Origin: an uncultured Lachnospiraceae bacterium
Lineage (GTDB): Bacteria > Bacillota > Clostridia > Lachnospirales > Lachnospiraceae
NCBI GenBank assembly: GCA_910577105.1
Contig: CAJTMB010000014.1
Location: 8,869-72,868 of the forward strand
DNA length: 64,000 nt
Direction of reading: 5' to 3'
Part shown: piece after piece, positions 26,435-35,156 of the stretch
Layout of the letters: the number at the start of each line of letters is the position of its first letter
Position numbering within the stretch: the first letter of the stretch is position 1
Made by a program: the position numbers and the translations under genes
Notes under the pieces: generated by a model
What the model saw: only the letters and a program-made list of their open reading frames with translations
What the model was told of the DNA's origin: nothing
Databases searched by the model: none

Positions 26435-26630
26435 AATAACGCCACCCCCGCCTTTTTTTATCCTGTCCTAAAAAAACACTCACTTAATTTAATTATATCA
26501 CCCCAATTTTCCAGTCCCAATGTCAATATTGTTTCTAATCATGCTAATTTTGCTTTTTACAAAAAAACAGTACCGGTCATCAAACATCAATGACTGATAC
26601 TGCCTTTCACACCACAATCCGGTTTTCTTC

Positions 26631-27152
26631 TTATTCCTCTTCCCCGGGCTGCCATGCCGTGCCAAATTTGACATCCTTAAACAGGGCGGCAAGACCCGTA
26701 ATCTGTTTTAATCTGAGCACTTCATCCCTGTCCATTCCCAGATGCCTGGATATCCAGTCATCTGTACGGCCCAGTTCATGAAGTTCCTTTACAATATTGC
26801 TCATCAACTCCACATTATGGCTGCCCCGCGCACGGTTATGCCGTATCGTGCTTGCCATCCTCTGGTCTATGGGCTTATCTATCACGGAAACCGGAAGCCT
26901 CCCCTGTTCCCTCTCATAAATATCCGGATAATCCAGCATAATCCGGTAACGATGAAATCCGTCAACAATAACATAACTGTCTTTTTCCCTGCTGTAATAA
27001 CAGACAATCGGCATTGTATATCCATCCTCCTTTATGCTGTCATACAACAGTTTCATTTCAGGTGTTGCCACAGAATTGGGATTATATGTATTGGGGATTA
27101 TCTTTTCCACTGGAACCGAAATCACATGATAAACAGGGCTTTTATATTCCAT
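26631..27152 (-). CDS. IbrB-like ParB/Srx-fold protein
   Basis: A 173-residue protein with a ParB/sulfiredoxin N-terminal domain: PNTYNPNSV, GYTMPIVCYY, then VIVDGFHRYR, followed by HNRARGSH and a helical end (WISRHLGMDRDEVLRLKQ). This matches IbrB, found next to IbrA in E. coli, where the pair was described as regulating immunoglobulin-binding (Eib) protein expression. Modern ParB-fold relatives are CTPases or nucleases; activity here is unknown. Its ATG overlaps the end of the IbrA gene. Confidence 0.82.
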   Translation of the reverse strand: MEYKSPVYHVISVPVEKIIPNTYNPNSVATPEMKLLYDSIKEDGYTMPIVCYYSREKDSYVIVDGFHRYRIMLDYPDIYEREQGRLPVSVIDKPIDQRMASTIRHNRARGSHNVELMSNIVKELHELGRTDDWISRHLGMDRDEVLRLKQITGLAALFKDVKFGTAWQPGEEE

Positions 27153-28473
27153 AATTCATCTCCTCTACACTTTTATACTTCCGACGGATGACATCAATGC
27201 GCTTCTGCTGCTGTTTTGTCATGCCAAAACCCATGAACCGGCAGATATGGTCGTTTTTTAAAATGCAGTAACACATTCTTTTCCAGCTTGGTATGTCCTT
27301 GCTCGATTTGATATTGTCTGTATCATCCGGAATTTTTCCCCGGAAAATAATCCGTGACTTTCCATTAAGTGTGTAGTTGGATACTCCGTTGCGGACAATC
27401 TGATAACCGTTTTCTTCCAGTTCTTTAATGGTATCCTCATCAAGCCCGCCGCCTGTTTTGTGCCAGAACTCAATGGATGTGTTGAACTTTTTGATATAAT
27501 TGTTACGAAGCCTTGTAGGCAGTGTATCTAAAAGAAACATGGTATAAGACTTCCATGTCTGTCCCTCCGGCAGCTTGATATTGCGGTATCCCATTGCCCT
27601 GCTCTTTGCATAAATACTAGCAAAATTGGCACCCTGCACCCGCCCTACCAGTTTGACCCACATTTCCGGGTCTATCACGCGGTACAGGTTTAACGAGTCC
27701 TTGGAGTAATCGTTAAACGGCGATGCCACCCGCATCTGGGAAACCTTAAGCCCTGCCATGTAATACAAGTCGTACAGTCGGTTATAATCATAATCAAATA
27801 CATAATTTGCATGCCACACATCCCGGGGAGACCAGTCATAAATCGGGGAAGCAAACCACACATCCTTGAATTTCCTGCCTATCCAGCACTCTCCCTGATA
27901 CCCGTTCTTTTTATTCAAAAATCCGCTGTACCTAAGCAGGGATTCGCTGGCACGCAGGCCTAACAGACACACCGTCTTCCCGCCTCCGTGGGCAATTCTG
28001 TACCAACGCCCAAACTGTCTTGCAAGGTCTTCCTGATTCATCCGGTAACGATAGGTCGTGATGGGATTGTTTTCCAGATTGATGATATATTCCTTTTGGG
28101 GCATTTCCCGCACCCAGCTTTCTTTCTTTGTATCATCCCAGGGAAACCAGTACATTTCATAACTGCTGAGCGCCGTCCGCGTCGCCATGGGAAGGCAGAC
28201 CCAGTACGGCTCCACCTCATCCTTTAGCTTTTCAAATGTCCTCTCCACATACTCGGTAGTCACTGTATACTGTGCCTCAAAATCCTGATGAAAAACACCT
28301 ATTTTCTTTTCGGGATAGTGTTTCCTTTGGTAATCCAGCACCAGGTTCAGAAGGACCCCGCTGTCTTTGCCTCCGGAAAAAGATACATAGATATTGTCAA
28401 ATTCTTCAAAAATCAAATGCAGCCGGTCCTGCAGGGCTTCATACACATTTTTCTCCAGATACTCTTTTACCAT
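27142..28473 (-). CDS. IbrA-like PAPS reductase/ATP pyrophosphatase family protein (DUF3440)
   Basis: A 443-residue protein with an N-terminal PAPS-reductase-like domain: the PP-loop SFSGGKDSG near residue 30, HQDFEAQY, LGLRASES and YDWSPRDVW. The C-terminal half is the DUF3440 extension. These enzymes adenylate a substrate with release of pyrophosphate. The IbrA/IbrB combination recalls DndC-type phosphorothioation proteins but the true reaction is not known. Start 28473 follows GGGTGATTGG; a GTG four codons upstream is possible. A likely promoter (TTGAAT-N17-TAAATT) lies just upstream. Confidence 0.82.
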   Translation of the reverse strand: MVKEYLEKNVYEALQDRLHLIFEEFDNIYVSFSGGKDSGVLLNLVLDYQRKHYPEKKIGVFHQDFEAQYTVTTEYVERTFEKLKDEVEPYWVCLPMATRTALSSYEMYWFPWDDTKKESWVREMPQKEYIINLENNPITTYRYRMNQEDLARQFGRWYRIAHGGGKTVCLLGLRASESLLRYSGFLNKKNGYQGECWIGRKFKDVWFASPIYDWSPRDVWHANYVFDYDYNRLYDLYYMAGLKVSQMRVASPFNDYSKDSLNLYRVIDPEMWVKLVGRVQGANFASIYAKSRAMGYRNIKLPEGQTWKSYTMFLLDTLPTRLRNNYIKKFNTSIEFWHKTGGGLDEDTIKELEENGYQIVRNGVSNYTLNGKSRIIFRGKIPDDTDNIKSSKDIPSWKRMCYCILKNDHICRFMGFGMTKQQQKRIDVIRRKYKSVEEMNYGI

Positions 28474-28571
28474 CCAATCACCCACTTAAATTACCAGATT
28501 CTGGAAATTCTTATACTTGTATAATTTAACACAGAAAACGACAAAATTCAACAAAATACAAAATAATAGCG

Positions 28572-28754
28572 TTTCCCCATTTCACCTTGCAGCAGCCCCG
28601 GCGTGCATATGTTCCAACAGGACACGTTCTCACTCGGGTAAAAACACAGCGGCACGTAGGATGCTAAAACACAGCATCCAAATGCCGGTGTTTTTACACG
28701 GTCCTTTATGGAATCATATGCACGCCGGGGCTGCTGCAAGGTGAAATGGGGAAA
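28572..28754 (+). repeat. Foldback element, copy 2 (form I)
   Basis: The most regular copy: a perfect 40-bp inverted repeat, 28572-28611 against 28715-28754, enclosing the conserved core. The core has unpaired ACGTTCTCACTC, stem GTAAAAACAC/GTGTTTTTAC, AGCGGCACGTAGG and apical hairpin GGATGCT/AGCATCC. Where copy 1 has GGTAC paired with GGACC, this copy has GGCAC with TGCC, again keeping the pairing. It lies between the divergent ibrA-like and XRE promoters. Confidence 0.9.
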
Positions 28755-28779
28755 TTGAAGAATACAAAATACCGTACTT

Positions 28780-28864
28780 TTGCATATTCCAAATGGCTGT
28801 GGTACAATCTGTAGGATAAGCAAAAATACACTCTACCCTGCGTAGATACGTGAGACTCTACGCA
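28780..28864 (+). promoter_or_regulatory. Promoter and hairpin leader of the XRE regulator gene
   Basis: TTGCAT (28780-28785), 17-bp spacer, TACAAT (28803-28808). The leader contains a perfect 8-bp hairpin, TGCGTAGA (28839-28846) with TCTACGCA (28857-28864), which could be an RNA hairpin or a palindromic operator. Confidence 0.65.
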
Positions 28865-28922
28865 TCGTGGGTGTCAAACCGGAAATTCATCATGTACGAT
28901 ATAGGCACAAGGAGGAAAAGAT

Positions 28923-29531
28923 ATGGACCAGATTAAAATCGGCAGATTCATAGCCGAAACGAGAAAATCAAATAACATGACGCAAAGACAACTGGCCGAT
29001 GCACTTTCCATCAGTGATAAGACGGTTTCCAAATGGGAATGCGGAAAAGGACTTCCTGAAGTTTCCCTGATGATGCCGCTATGCGCTGCCCTGCAAATCA
29101 CCGTCAACGACCTTTTGACCGGACAGAAGGTTGCGGAAAAAGAGTATCAAAAAAAAGCGGAGGAAAACATGATGAATTTAATTAAAGAAAATGAAGAAAA
29201 CAAAAAGAAAATGGCGCTTTCCATTATATGCGGCATCATTACCATAATAGCCGTATGCTCCCTGACTGTTATCGCGTCTTATATCGAGATGCCTGTGTTT
29301 ATGCGGATATTACTGATTGTGTTTGCCATTGCAACGGCAGTGGCAGGCGTGGGCGCAGCATCCATACTGGATGTAAGCGCGGGCTGCTTTGTCTGTCCGC
29401 ACTGCAAGGCTGCTTTTGTTCCGGCCATGAGTGAATATGTAAAAGGATACCATACGCTTACAAAACGCAGGCTGACTTGTCCCGAATGCGGTAAAACAGG
29501 AATGTGCAGACACCGCGTCATCAAAAAATGA
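28923..29531 (+). CDS. XRE family regulator with membrane segments and zinc ribbon
   Basis: A 202-residue protein: Cro/CI-type helix-turn-helix at 5-62 (MTQRQLADALSISDKTVSKW), a charged linker, two transmembrane segments (about 98-120 and 125-150), and a C-terminal zinc-ribbon-like part with CPHC and CPECGKTGMC. Membrane-tethered XRE proteins of this type are common in Clostridia, but their signals are unknown. AAGGAGG precedes the ATG. The C-terminal metal site could sense metal or redox state; that is conjecture. Confidence 0.85.
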   Translation: MDQIKIGRFIAETRKSNNMTQRQLADALSISDKTVSKWECGKGLPEVSLMMPLCAALQITVNDLLTGQKVAEKEYQKKAEENMMNLIKENEENKKKMALSIICGIITIIAVCSLTVIASYIEMPVFMRILLIVFAIATAVAGVGAASILDVSAGCFVCPHCKAAFVPAMSEYVKGYHTLTKRRLTCPECGKTGMCRHRVIKK

Positions 29532-29548
29532 AAAAAGATTACCAAAAT

Positions 29549-29581
29549 GCTGCAGGGCTCTTTCATAAAGAGTCCTACAGC
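29549..29581. terminator. Hairpin between convergent genes
   Basis: GCTGCAGGGCTCTTT pairs with AAAGAGTCCTACAGC around a CAT loop, with one or two mismatches. It lies between the convergent XRE and ASKHA genes and overlaps the end of the latter. It lacks an adjacent long T run, so a terminator role is likely but not certain. Confidence 0.5.
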
Positions 29582-30804
29582 GGACGCAATTCCATGCTGT
29601 CTATATAGTTTTCCGAAAAATCCGGCTCATCAGCCAGATTATAGTCTTCAGCCACAATAGGTTTTACGGCTTTTCTTGCGCCGCTTTCATCATGTCCTGC
29701 AAAAATCTGCCTGCCGTATAAAAATGCGCCCTCAAGGGCGGCATTGCCGACAGCTTCCGTCCTGTCTGCAAGCACAGAAGGTATCAGCCCGATTGCCGCT
29801 GCGGAGGAAGCGTCCAGATAATATCCCATTCCGCCCGCCAGATACACCTTTTCTATACCTTCAAAACCATCCAGACCGTATTTTTTGCACAAAACCCGGA
29901 TGCCCGTACAGATGGCAGCCTTCGCCATCTGCAACTGTCTGATATACCGCTGTGTAATACGCACCCCGCCGATAGTAATCCCCTCTTCAAAATAAGGGTC
30001 CAGAAGCAGACCCGATGCATCCACCAGCCCCTCCTCCAAAAGCTTCGCGGTAAGACGCATCAAATCCGTCCCATAGCAGTCCGTGTTTCCTTCAAAGGCC
30101 GGACCAGCCGCAGTGGAAGCCGCTACCAGCCTGTCTTTATTGCCCAGTACCATTTCACCGTTGGTTCCCAAATCCAGAAGCAGGGAAATGCTCTCTTTTT
30201 CCGCCATGGAAAGGGCATGGATGCCCGCCACAATGTCTGCCCCCACAAAAGTGGAAATTCCCGGAAGCACCACCGCGTCAAGCCCCAGCAATTTTGTCCT
30301 GATTTCCGATAATGTCTGCGGCAGAAAAGGATATTTTCCAAGCCCGCTTACATCCAGTCCCATAAGCAGGTGCACCATGGTGGTATTGGCTGCAATGGCA
30401 AGCCCGCAAATCTTTTTTTCGACAGCCGTAAACTTCTCCACGCCCTTCTGCATGACGTCCAACACAGCCTCCTGCATGGCAGCTTTTGCCTCCGGCTGCT
30501 CTGCCGCCTCTATCCGGGATAGCACATCCGCCCCAAAATTCCTCTGGGGATTGATACAGGTATAAGTGTCGGCCACCCTGCCATCGCAAAGACGCCTAAG
30601 CTGCATGGCTATGGTGGTGGTGCCGATATCGGCGGCAATCAAATACTCCTTTTTTCCGTCAGCCCCGTCCCCGGACTTTGTCCATAGCCCTCCGTGAAAT
30701 TCACTGACGGCATCCATCGGCTTCGTGCCAAAACATCTGCCGCAGCCGGTACATATCCTGCAGCGGTTTCCTTTTTTAAATGAACTGGTTTTTGTCTTTG
30801 TCAT
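29575..30804 (-). CDS. ASKHA-domain protein (DUF4445, RACo/RamA-like)
   Basis: A 409-residue protein with a short N-terminal cysteine cluster (C15, C18, C21, C24: a likely [4Fe-4S] site) and a DUF4445 actin-like ATPase domain: AADIGTTTIAMQL, ANTTMVHLLMG, LLDLGTNGEMVLG and YLAGGMGYYLD. Relatives such as RACo and RamA use ATP to reductively reactivate corrinoid proteins in methyl transfer. No corrinoid protein or methyltransferase gene is in this window, so the partner is elsewhere or the role differs. The start overlaps DUF4250 by 29 bp, implying coupling. Confidence 0.85.
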   Translation of the reverse strand: MTKTKTSSFKKGNRCRICTGCGRCFGTKPMDAVSEFHGGLWTKSGDGADGKKEYLIAADIGTTTIAMQLRRLCDGRVADTYTCINPQRNFGADVLSRIEAAEQPEAKAAMQEAVLDVMQKGVEKFTAVEKKICGLAIAANTTMVHLLMGLDVSGLGKYPFLPQTLSEIRTKLLGLDAVVLPGISTFVGADIVAGIHALSMAEKESISLLLDLGTNGEMVLGNKDRLVAASTAAGPAFEGNTDCYGTDLMRLTAKLLEEGLVDASGLLLDPYFEEGITIGGVRITQRYIRQLQMAKAAICTGIRVLCKKYGLDGFEGIEKVYLAGGMGYYLDASSAAAIGLIPSVLADRTEAVGNAALEGAFLYGRQIFAGHDESGARKAVKPIVAEDYNLADEPDFSENYIDSMELRPL

Positions 30805-30949
30805 AATGGTAATCTATCCCCGCCAACTGTTCTTCCAAGCCGCCCTGTTCAATGTCAAGTTCCTCGCAGAGCGTTTCCAAATCTTTATAGTAATTCCTGA
30901 GTTTTAAATTGATAAAACTAAGCAGCATAACCGAATCCTTTGGTATCAT
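30776..30949 (-). CDS. DUF4250 family small protein
   Basis: A 57-residue acidic protein matching DUF4250 (start MIPKDSVMLLSFINLKLR, end YHYDKDKNQFI). It is widespread in Clostridia with no known function. The ATG at 30949 follows AGAGGG, which lies at the end of the Uma2 gene; two more ATGs sit directly before it. Middle gene of a Uma2-DUF4250-ASKHA operon. Confidence 0.85.
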   Translation of the reverse strand: MIPKDSVMLLSFINLKLRNYYKDLETLCEELDIEQGGLEEQLAGIDYHYDKDKNQFI

Positions 30950-30951
30950 CA

Positions 30952-31542
30952 TCATCCCTCTTTCTTCTGCCATTCCCCAAAATGTAAGACCAGTTCGGGA
31001 AAAACATGCGGTTTTATATTATCCGTGAAGCGGTACACCACCGGCGCTTCCTCTTCTGAAAGGTCATAGACGACTACAATCTCTTTTGACGCATCTACAA
31101 TCCAATATTCCCCGACGCCGGCGCTTTTATAAGCATCCGGCTTTTTGTAATAATCCATGGTCTTACTGGAAGGGGACACTATCTCGATTATCCAGTCGGG
31201 GGCGCCATGACAGCCCTTTTCGTCCAGCTTGTCCAAATCGCATATTACGGAAATATCCGGCTCCACATAATTTCTGTCGTCCTTTTTTAAAAACACCCCG
31301 AAAGGCGCCTGTATCACCCGGCACATTCCCTTTTTCTTTTTTATAAAATCATAAATATGATAACTCAGCCACATTAAAATTTCCTGATGAGTCCGGGAAG
31401 GCGCCCCCATCCCAAATATCTCCCCGTCAAGAAGCTCCGCCCTCTCTCCCTCAGGCAAGGACAGAATCTCTTCGACAGTATGCTTTCCCTCTCCTGTCCA
31501 TGACATAAAAATACCATCTCCTTTGATTGCAGACTGCTCCAT
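30952..31542 (-). CDS. Uma2 family protein (DUF820, predicted PD-(D/E)XK nuclease fold)
   Basis: A 196-residue Uma2 protein. Family motifs: LLDGEIFGMGAPSRTHQEI, EPDISVIC, PDWIIEIVSPSS and YKSAGVGEYWIVD. The fold is that of restriction-type nucleases, but biochemical roles are unproven, and many copies occur in cyanobacteria and some Firmicutes. AAAGGAGAAAG precedes the ATG. It is the first gene of the operon from the strong promoter at 31682-31710. Confidence 0.9.
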   Translation of the reverse strand: MEQSAIKGDGIFMSWTGEGKHTVEEILSLPEGERAELLDGEIFGMGAPSRTHQEILMWLSYHIYDFIKKKKGMCRVIQAPFGVFLKKDDRNYVEPDISVICDLDKLDEKGCHGAPDWIIEIVSPSSKTMDYYKKPDAYKSAGVGEYWIVDASKEIVVVYDLSEEEAPVVYRFTDNIKPHVFPELVLHFGEWQKKEG

Positions 31543-31681
31543 ATACTTTCTCCTTTCCGGCAGAAAACTATATGGAATGCAGCTTCTGCCACTAAAACAA
31601 AATGCGGGTAATGTGGCAGAAATTGCCAGAATGTAAGACCATACGCATATGTACGTTTCATTGATTATTATTGTTTTTTAA

Positions 31682-31710
31682 ATTATATATCTTCTGTTTT
31701 ATTTTGTCAA
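31682..31710 (-). promoter_or_regulatory. Promoter of the Uma2-DUF4250-ASKHA operon
   Basis: Perfect consensus: TTGACA (31710-31705), 17-bp spacer, TATAAT (31687-31682) on the minus strand. The stop codon of the truncated nitrilase-like remnant lies within the spacer, and its last codons run through the -35 box. Confidence 0.85.
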
Positions 31711-31935
31711 GGCATCTGAGATTACTTTTCGGCCCTGTTCCCCAAAGTCCAATTCATCAAAAGGAACCCGGGAAGCGCTTTCCATATCACGGGGCGGATA
31801 TCCGGTTAAAGCACATCCCGGAAAAACCAGCAGCTTAACACCTTCCAATGATGCCCGCAAAATGGTCTTTTCCATAACTTTCATATTCTGATTTATCTTA
31901 TTTGAAACAGCAAATTGATATGCACCTATTTTCAT
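31699..31935 (-). pseudogene. N-terminal fragment of a carbon-nitrogen hydrolase
   Basis: A 78-residue frame resembling the first quarter of a nitrilase-superfamily or glutamine-dependent NAD synthetase amidase domain: MKIGAYQFAV, then LLVFPGCALTGYPPRD, which lacks the usual Glu (FPE becomes FPG). It stops at ISDALTK, far short of the Lys and Cys catalytic positions. It is therefore a remnant. It lies beside a truncated Fic gene in what appears to be a decayed segment. Confidence 0.65.
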
Positions 31936-31947
31936 TACTCCAAATCC

Positions 31948-32618
31948 TTACTTAAATTTGTATTTTCCTTTTCCGTAACCGGATACAGGTTCAATAATAC
32001 CTGCCTGCAACAAGTTTGAAAGAAATTTGGAAGCACCTGAACCTTTCAGGTCAAGCAATTCCATAACAGTGCTCCTGCCAAATACCTCATCAAATCCAAA
32101 CTTTTCAAAGAGTCTGTGGATATGAACAGTCATTTTTGTAGAAAAGTCTTTTCCTTTTGCAGAAAGCACACTTTCAATATCCACTTCTTCGTCGTTCGGT
32201 AATCCACCTATATGCAGATTTCGATTGTGAAGTTCATTTTTTTCATTCAAGAGCAGGTTTCTGAGGAACACTTCAAGATACTCCGTTGTTTCGTGAATAC
32301 CTTTTTGGAGGTTGGTATAATTTGCACGGACAAGTGCATTTCTGAAATACCACGCATTTTCCGCAAATATATCATTCGTTGTTACAAAGCCAAGCGTTCT
32401 CAAATACTTGATAAAGAATACTGCCGTTGTTCTTGTGTTGCCCTCTCCGAAAATATGAATTTGCCAAAGTCTTGAAACAAATATTGCAAGGTGGTGAATA
32501 ATCTCGTCCATAGACAAACCTTTGTAGCTAAAATCCTTCTCCTGTGAGAAATCATATTCAAACGTGGCTTTTAATTCCGAAGCGCTGCCGTATATTACGG
32601 TTGCCCCATCAAGGTCTG
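31948..32618 (-). pseudogene. Fic family protein, 5'-truncated
   Basis: The frame carries a Fic core with HIFGEGNTR (a variant of HPFxxGNGR) and a C-terminal winged-helix-like part (MELLDLKGSGASKFLSNLL). The Fic homology continues upstream of the only usable ATG (32517), through GATVIYGSASELKATFEY, to about 32618, where it meets the stop of the CPBP protease gene with no start codon. The N-terminal third of a normal Fic protein is missing. Fic proteins AMPylate targets; this one is probably inactive. Confidence 0.75.
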
Positions 32619-32619
32619 G

Positions 32620-33345
32620 TTATCCGCATACCGCCAGTATAAAACTGATTACCGAAAACAGATTACACAGACAATGAAAAATGACACTGATAAGCAGATT
32701 CTTTTTCTTATAAGCTACAAAAGCCACCGGAGCAAATGCCATTATCCGGAATACATTCTGGAACGGCAGCCAAAAATGATACAAGGAAAATAAAACAGCT
32801 ATGAAAATGGGCGTGAAAGCGTTCTGCTTTTCATAATGGGAGGTTAAATATCCCCTGAAAAACAGTTCTTCCGTTATCGGTCCGAGCAACACGTTGAAAA
32901 AGCTGTAATATATGCAAAGTGCAATGAGTACCGGCTTAGAAAAGGAATGCAGATATTCAAAGTTTGTCCAGTCAAATCCCACCGGTAAACCGGAAAGCAG
33001 CGCAGCCCTTACCTCTGCCCAAATTTTGCTTTCAACCGGCGCAACAAAAGCGGAAAGAAGGCCTGTTATCCCGAAAAATACAAATGCAATCAGTAACACT
33101 TTCGAAACAGGAAGTTTTTCCTGTCCGACAAGCGCACTTTTTAATGAAAACTTGCCGTATTCTTTTTTGCTGGAAAATAAAATTATGCCTAACTCAATCG
33201 GTACCAGAAGTATCGTTCCCAATATGCAAAATAGTAATAATTGCGGTATCCTGCAAAAATGACCTAACCAGAAATAGGTAATGCTTAAAATTGTGGTAGG
33301 GATAAAGATTCTTAACAAAAGACCCTTTGTGCTTATTTTAATCAT
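32620..33345 (-). CDS. CPBP family intramembrane metalloprotease
   Basis: A 241-residue membrane protein with six or seven hydrophobic segments and the CPBP/ABI motifs: EELFFRGYL (Glu-Glu and Arg), FSLYHFWLPFQN (His) and SVIFHCLCN (His). Relatives are CAAX-type proteases or act in bacteriocin maturation and self-immunity. No bacteriocin gene is seen nearby. Its stop abuts the truncated Fic remnant. Confidence 0.9.
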   Translation of the reverse strand: MIKISTKGLLLRIFIPTTILSITYFWLGHFCRIPQLLLFCILGTILLVPIELGIILFSSKKEYGKFSLKSALVGQEKLPVSKVLLIAFVFFGITGLLSAFVAPVESKIWAEVRAALLSGLPVGFDWTNFEYLHSFSKPVLIALCIYYSFFNVLLGPITEELFFRGYLTSHYEKQNAFTPIFIAVLFSLYHFWLPFQNVFRIMAFAPVAFVAYKKKNLLISVIFHCLCNLFSVISFILAVCG

Positions 33346-33363
33346 AAAAAATGTACCTCATTA

Positions 33364-33999
33364 TTATTTTCCCAATATATCATCCATGGAAGCCGGACTA
33401 AAAGACTGAAGCGCATCATGATTGGTCAGGGCTTTGATAATTTCCCACCCTTTCCTGCTGTGAACAACGTTCTGAGGCACGGGTACAAACCCAAAGTCAA
33501 GATAAATTCTACACGCAACCCATGTCGTGGTCTGTGTGGGGATTTTGGCGTGTGTATAGCCAAGACCGCGCATAATGCCCAATGTATGTGAAATAAGCGG
33601 CTTTGACAAGCCTTTTCCCTGATATTCCCTTCGGACGGCAACCCAGTGCAGCCATCCATCCCCTGATTTATCCTCGTTTGTTATGTCATAATACGCAGTA
33701 GCCGTTGCTACTTTCTCACCCAATGCATCTTCAATAAATACCATGCGGGATGAAAGAGCCTCCTCATTACCTGCAAAATATCTGTTCCACGCTTCCAGTC
33801 CCTGTTCATAACTGCTAAATTCTTTCGCCGACTTTTCAATTGCAATCCAAGTGTCACGGTCACCCTGCTCATAAAAAGCAAAATGATACCCTTCAGGAAG
33901 CGGAAAACACGGCATTCCCTCCAAACCGCGTTCAAGCAGTAACTCGTAATATTTTATTTTGTAATCATGGTTGTCAAATTGTATTCCGAACTTGTTCAC
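33364..33999 (-). CDS. GNAT family N-acetyltransferase
   Basis: A 211-residue acetyltransferase. The acetyl-CoA loop is VRREYQGKGLSKPLI, preceded by WLHWVAV and followed by the C-terminal beta region WVACRIYLDFGFVPV. Substrate unknown. The start is a GTG at 33999, eight bases after GGAGG; an in-frame TTG further upstream overlaps that ribosome site. It precedes the CPBP protease gene by 18 bp, so they are probably co-transcribed. Confidence 0.85.
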   Translation of the reverse strand: MNKFGIQFDNHDYKIKYYELLLERGLEGMPCFPLPEGYHFAFYEQGDRDTWIAIEKSAKEFSSYEQGLEAWNRYFAGNEEALSSRMVFIEDALGEKVATATAYYDITNEDKSGDGWLHWVAVRREYQGKGLSKPLISHTLGIMRGLGYTHAKIPTQTTTWVACRIYLDFGFVPVPQNVVHSRKGWEIIKALTNHDALQSFSPASMDDILGK

Positions 34000-34090
34000 G
34001 GCGCTATCCTCCAAATCCTTAACATTATTCCCTGCTTATACAGCATACCATAAACAGGCGCCCTTGTGGAAAAAAATTGCATATAAGTGA

Positions 34091-34140
34091 TTGCATCCCT
34101 AAAGACACGCAGGTATAATAAATCTTGACATTACATGTCA
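34091..34140 (+). promoter_or_regulatory. Promoter with palindromic operator at the start site
   Basis: TTGCAT (34091-34096), 17-bp spacer, TATAAT (34114-34119). A palindrome TGACAT-TAC-ATGTCA (34126-34140) begins where transcription should start. Position suggests autoregulation by the WYL protein encoded 40 bp downstream. Confidence 0.65.
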
Positions 34141-34180
34141 TGATTTGTGAGTAATTTTGTTACTGAGAAAGGTTTGGGCA

Positions 34181-35077
34181 ATGCAGGAAAGCAGATTATT
34201 TAAGATAGTATACTACCTACTGGACAAGGGCCAGACCACCGCCCGAAAACTGGCAGAAGAGTTTGAGGTATCCGTCAGGACAATTTACCGGGACCTGGAT
34301 GCCTTAAGCGCGGCAGGCATTCCTGTTTATGCGGAAACAGGCAGGAACGGCGGTATCCGTCTGCTGAATGATTTTGTTTTGGACAAAGCCGTATTGTCAA
34401 CGGATGAAAAACAGGAAATCCTCGCGGCATTGCAAAGTCTGAATATAATGCAGGATATTGACGGCAGCCGGACATTGCAGAAGCTTTCCGCAATGTTTCA
34501 GCTTCATTCTGATAATTGGCTTGAAGTGGACTTTTCCGGATGGGGAAAGGAAGGCTTTGACAAAGAAAAATTTGGACTGCTGAAATCGGCAATTATCCGA
34601 CATAAAACTGTTAAAATTCATTATGCAGGCTCTTATAAAGAGATAAGCGTAAGAACCATACAGCCGCATAAACTTTCCTACAAAGCAAAGGCATGGTATT
34701 TGAAAGCTTTCTGCGAGGAAAAACAAGACTGGCGGACCTTCAAAGTAAACCGCATTTTGGATGTAAAGATTTTGAATGAGAGTTTCAGTCCCCGCAGCTT
34801 TCCCGAGACGACGGAAAATCCCGTAGAAGAATATCCGCTGATTACCCTTCGTTTTCCGGCTGAAATGGCTTACCGTGTGTACGATGAATTTGACAACTCA
34901 CAAATACAGCGGCAGACAGACGGCAGTTTCATCGTTTCCGCCAAAATGCCGGAAGATGCGTGGCTGACAGGATTTCTCTTGTCATTCGGAACACAGGTTG
35001 ATATCCTTTCCCCCGCTTATCTCAAGGAAACCGTAGCCCGACAGGCTAAATTCATTTATGAAAAATTTAAATCCTGA
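34181..35077 (+). CDS. YafY-type transcriptional regulator with HTH and WYL domains
   Basis: A 298-residue regulator: N-terminal helix-turn-helix (about 1-60: TTARKLAEEFEVSVRTIYRDLDAL), WYL domain (about 130-215, with the AWYLKAFCEEK and FKVNRI positions) and a C-terminal WCX extension. WYL domains bind ligands such as nucleotides or nucleic acids, and these proteins often control defence or stress genes. Start 34181 follows GAGAAAGG; an earlier in-frame start is less likely. The next gene, a ClbS-like protein, may be its target. Confidence 0.9.
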   Translation: MQESRLFKIVYYLLDKGQTTARKLAEEFEVSVRTIYRDLDALSAAGIPVYAETGRNGGIRLLNDFVLDKAVLSTDEKQEILAALQSLNIMQDIDGSRTLQKLSAMFQLHSDNWLEVDFSGWGKEGFDKEKFGLLKSAIIRHKTVKIHYAGSYKEISVRTIQPHKLSYKAKAWYLKAFCEEKQDWRTFKVNRILDVKILNESFSPRSFPETTENPVEEYPLITLRFPAEMAYRVYDEFDNSQIQRQTDGSFIVSAKMPEDAWLTGFLLSFGTQVDILSPAYLKETVARQAKFIYEKFKS

Positions 35078-35097
35078 CACAGGATGTCAGAATTTTT
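35074..35097 (+). terminator. Small hairpin followed by a T run after the WYL gene
   Basis: CTGACA (35074-35079) pairs with TGTCAG (35085-35090), followed by AATTTTTTT. The stem overlaps the TGA stop. It may be a weak terminator. Its half-sites also resemble the TGACAT/ATGTCA operator upstream of the gene, so a second regulator site before the ClbS-like gene is an alternative. Confidence 0.45.
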
Positions 35098-35156
35098 TTA
35101 CTAAAATAAAGATATATACAGAAACTATAATTATGGAAACCTAAAGGATGACAGAT

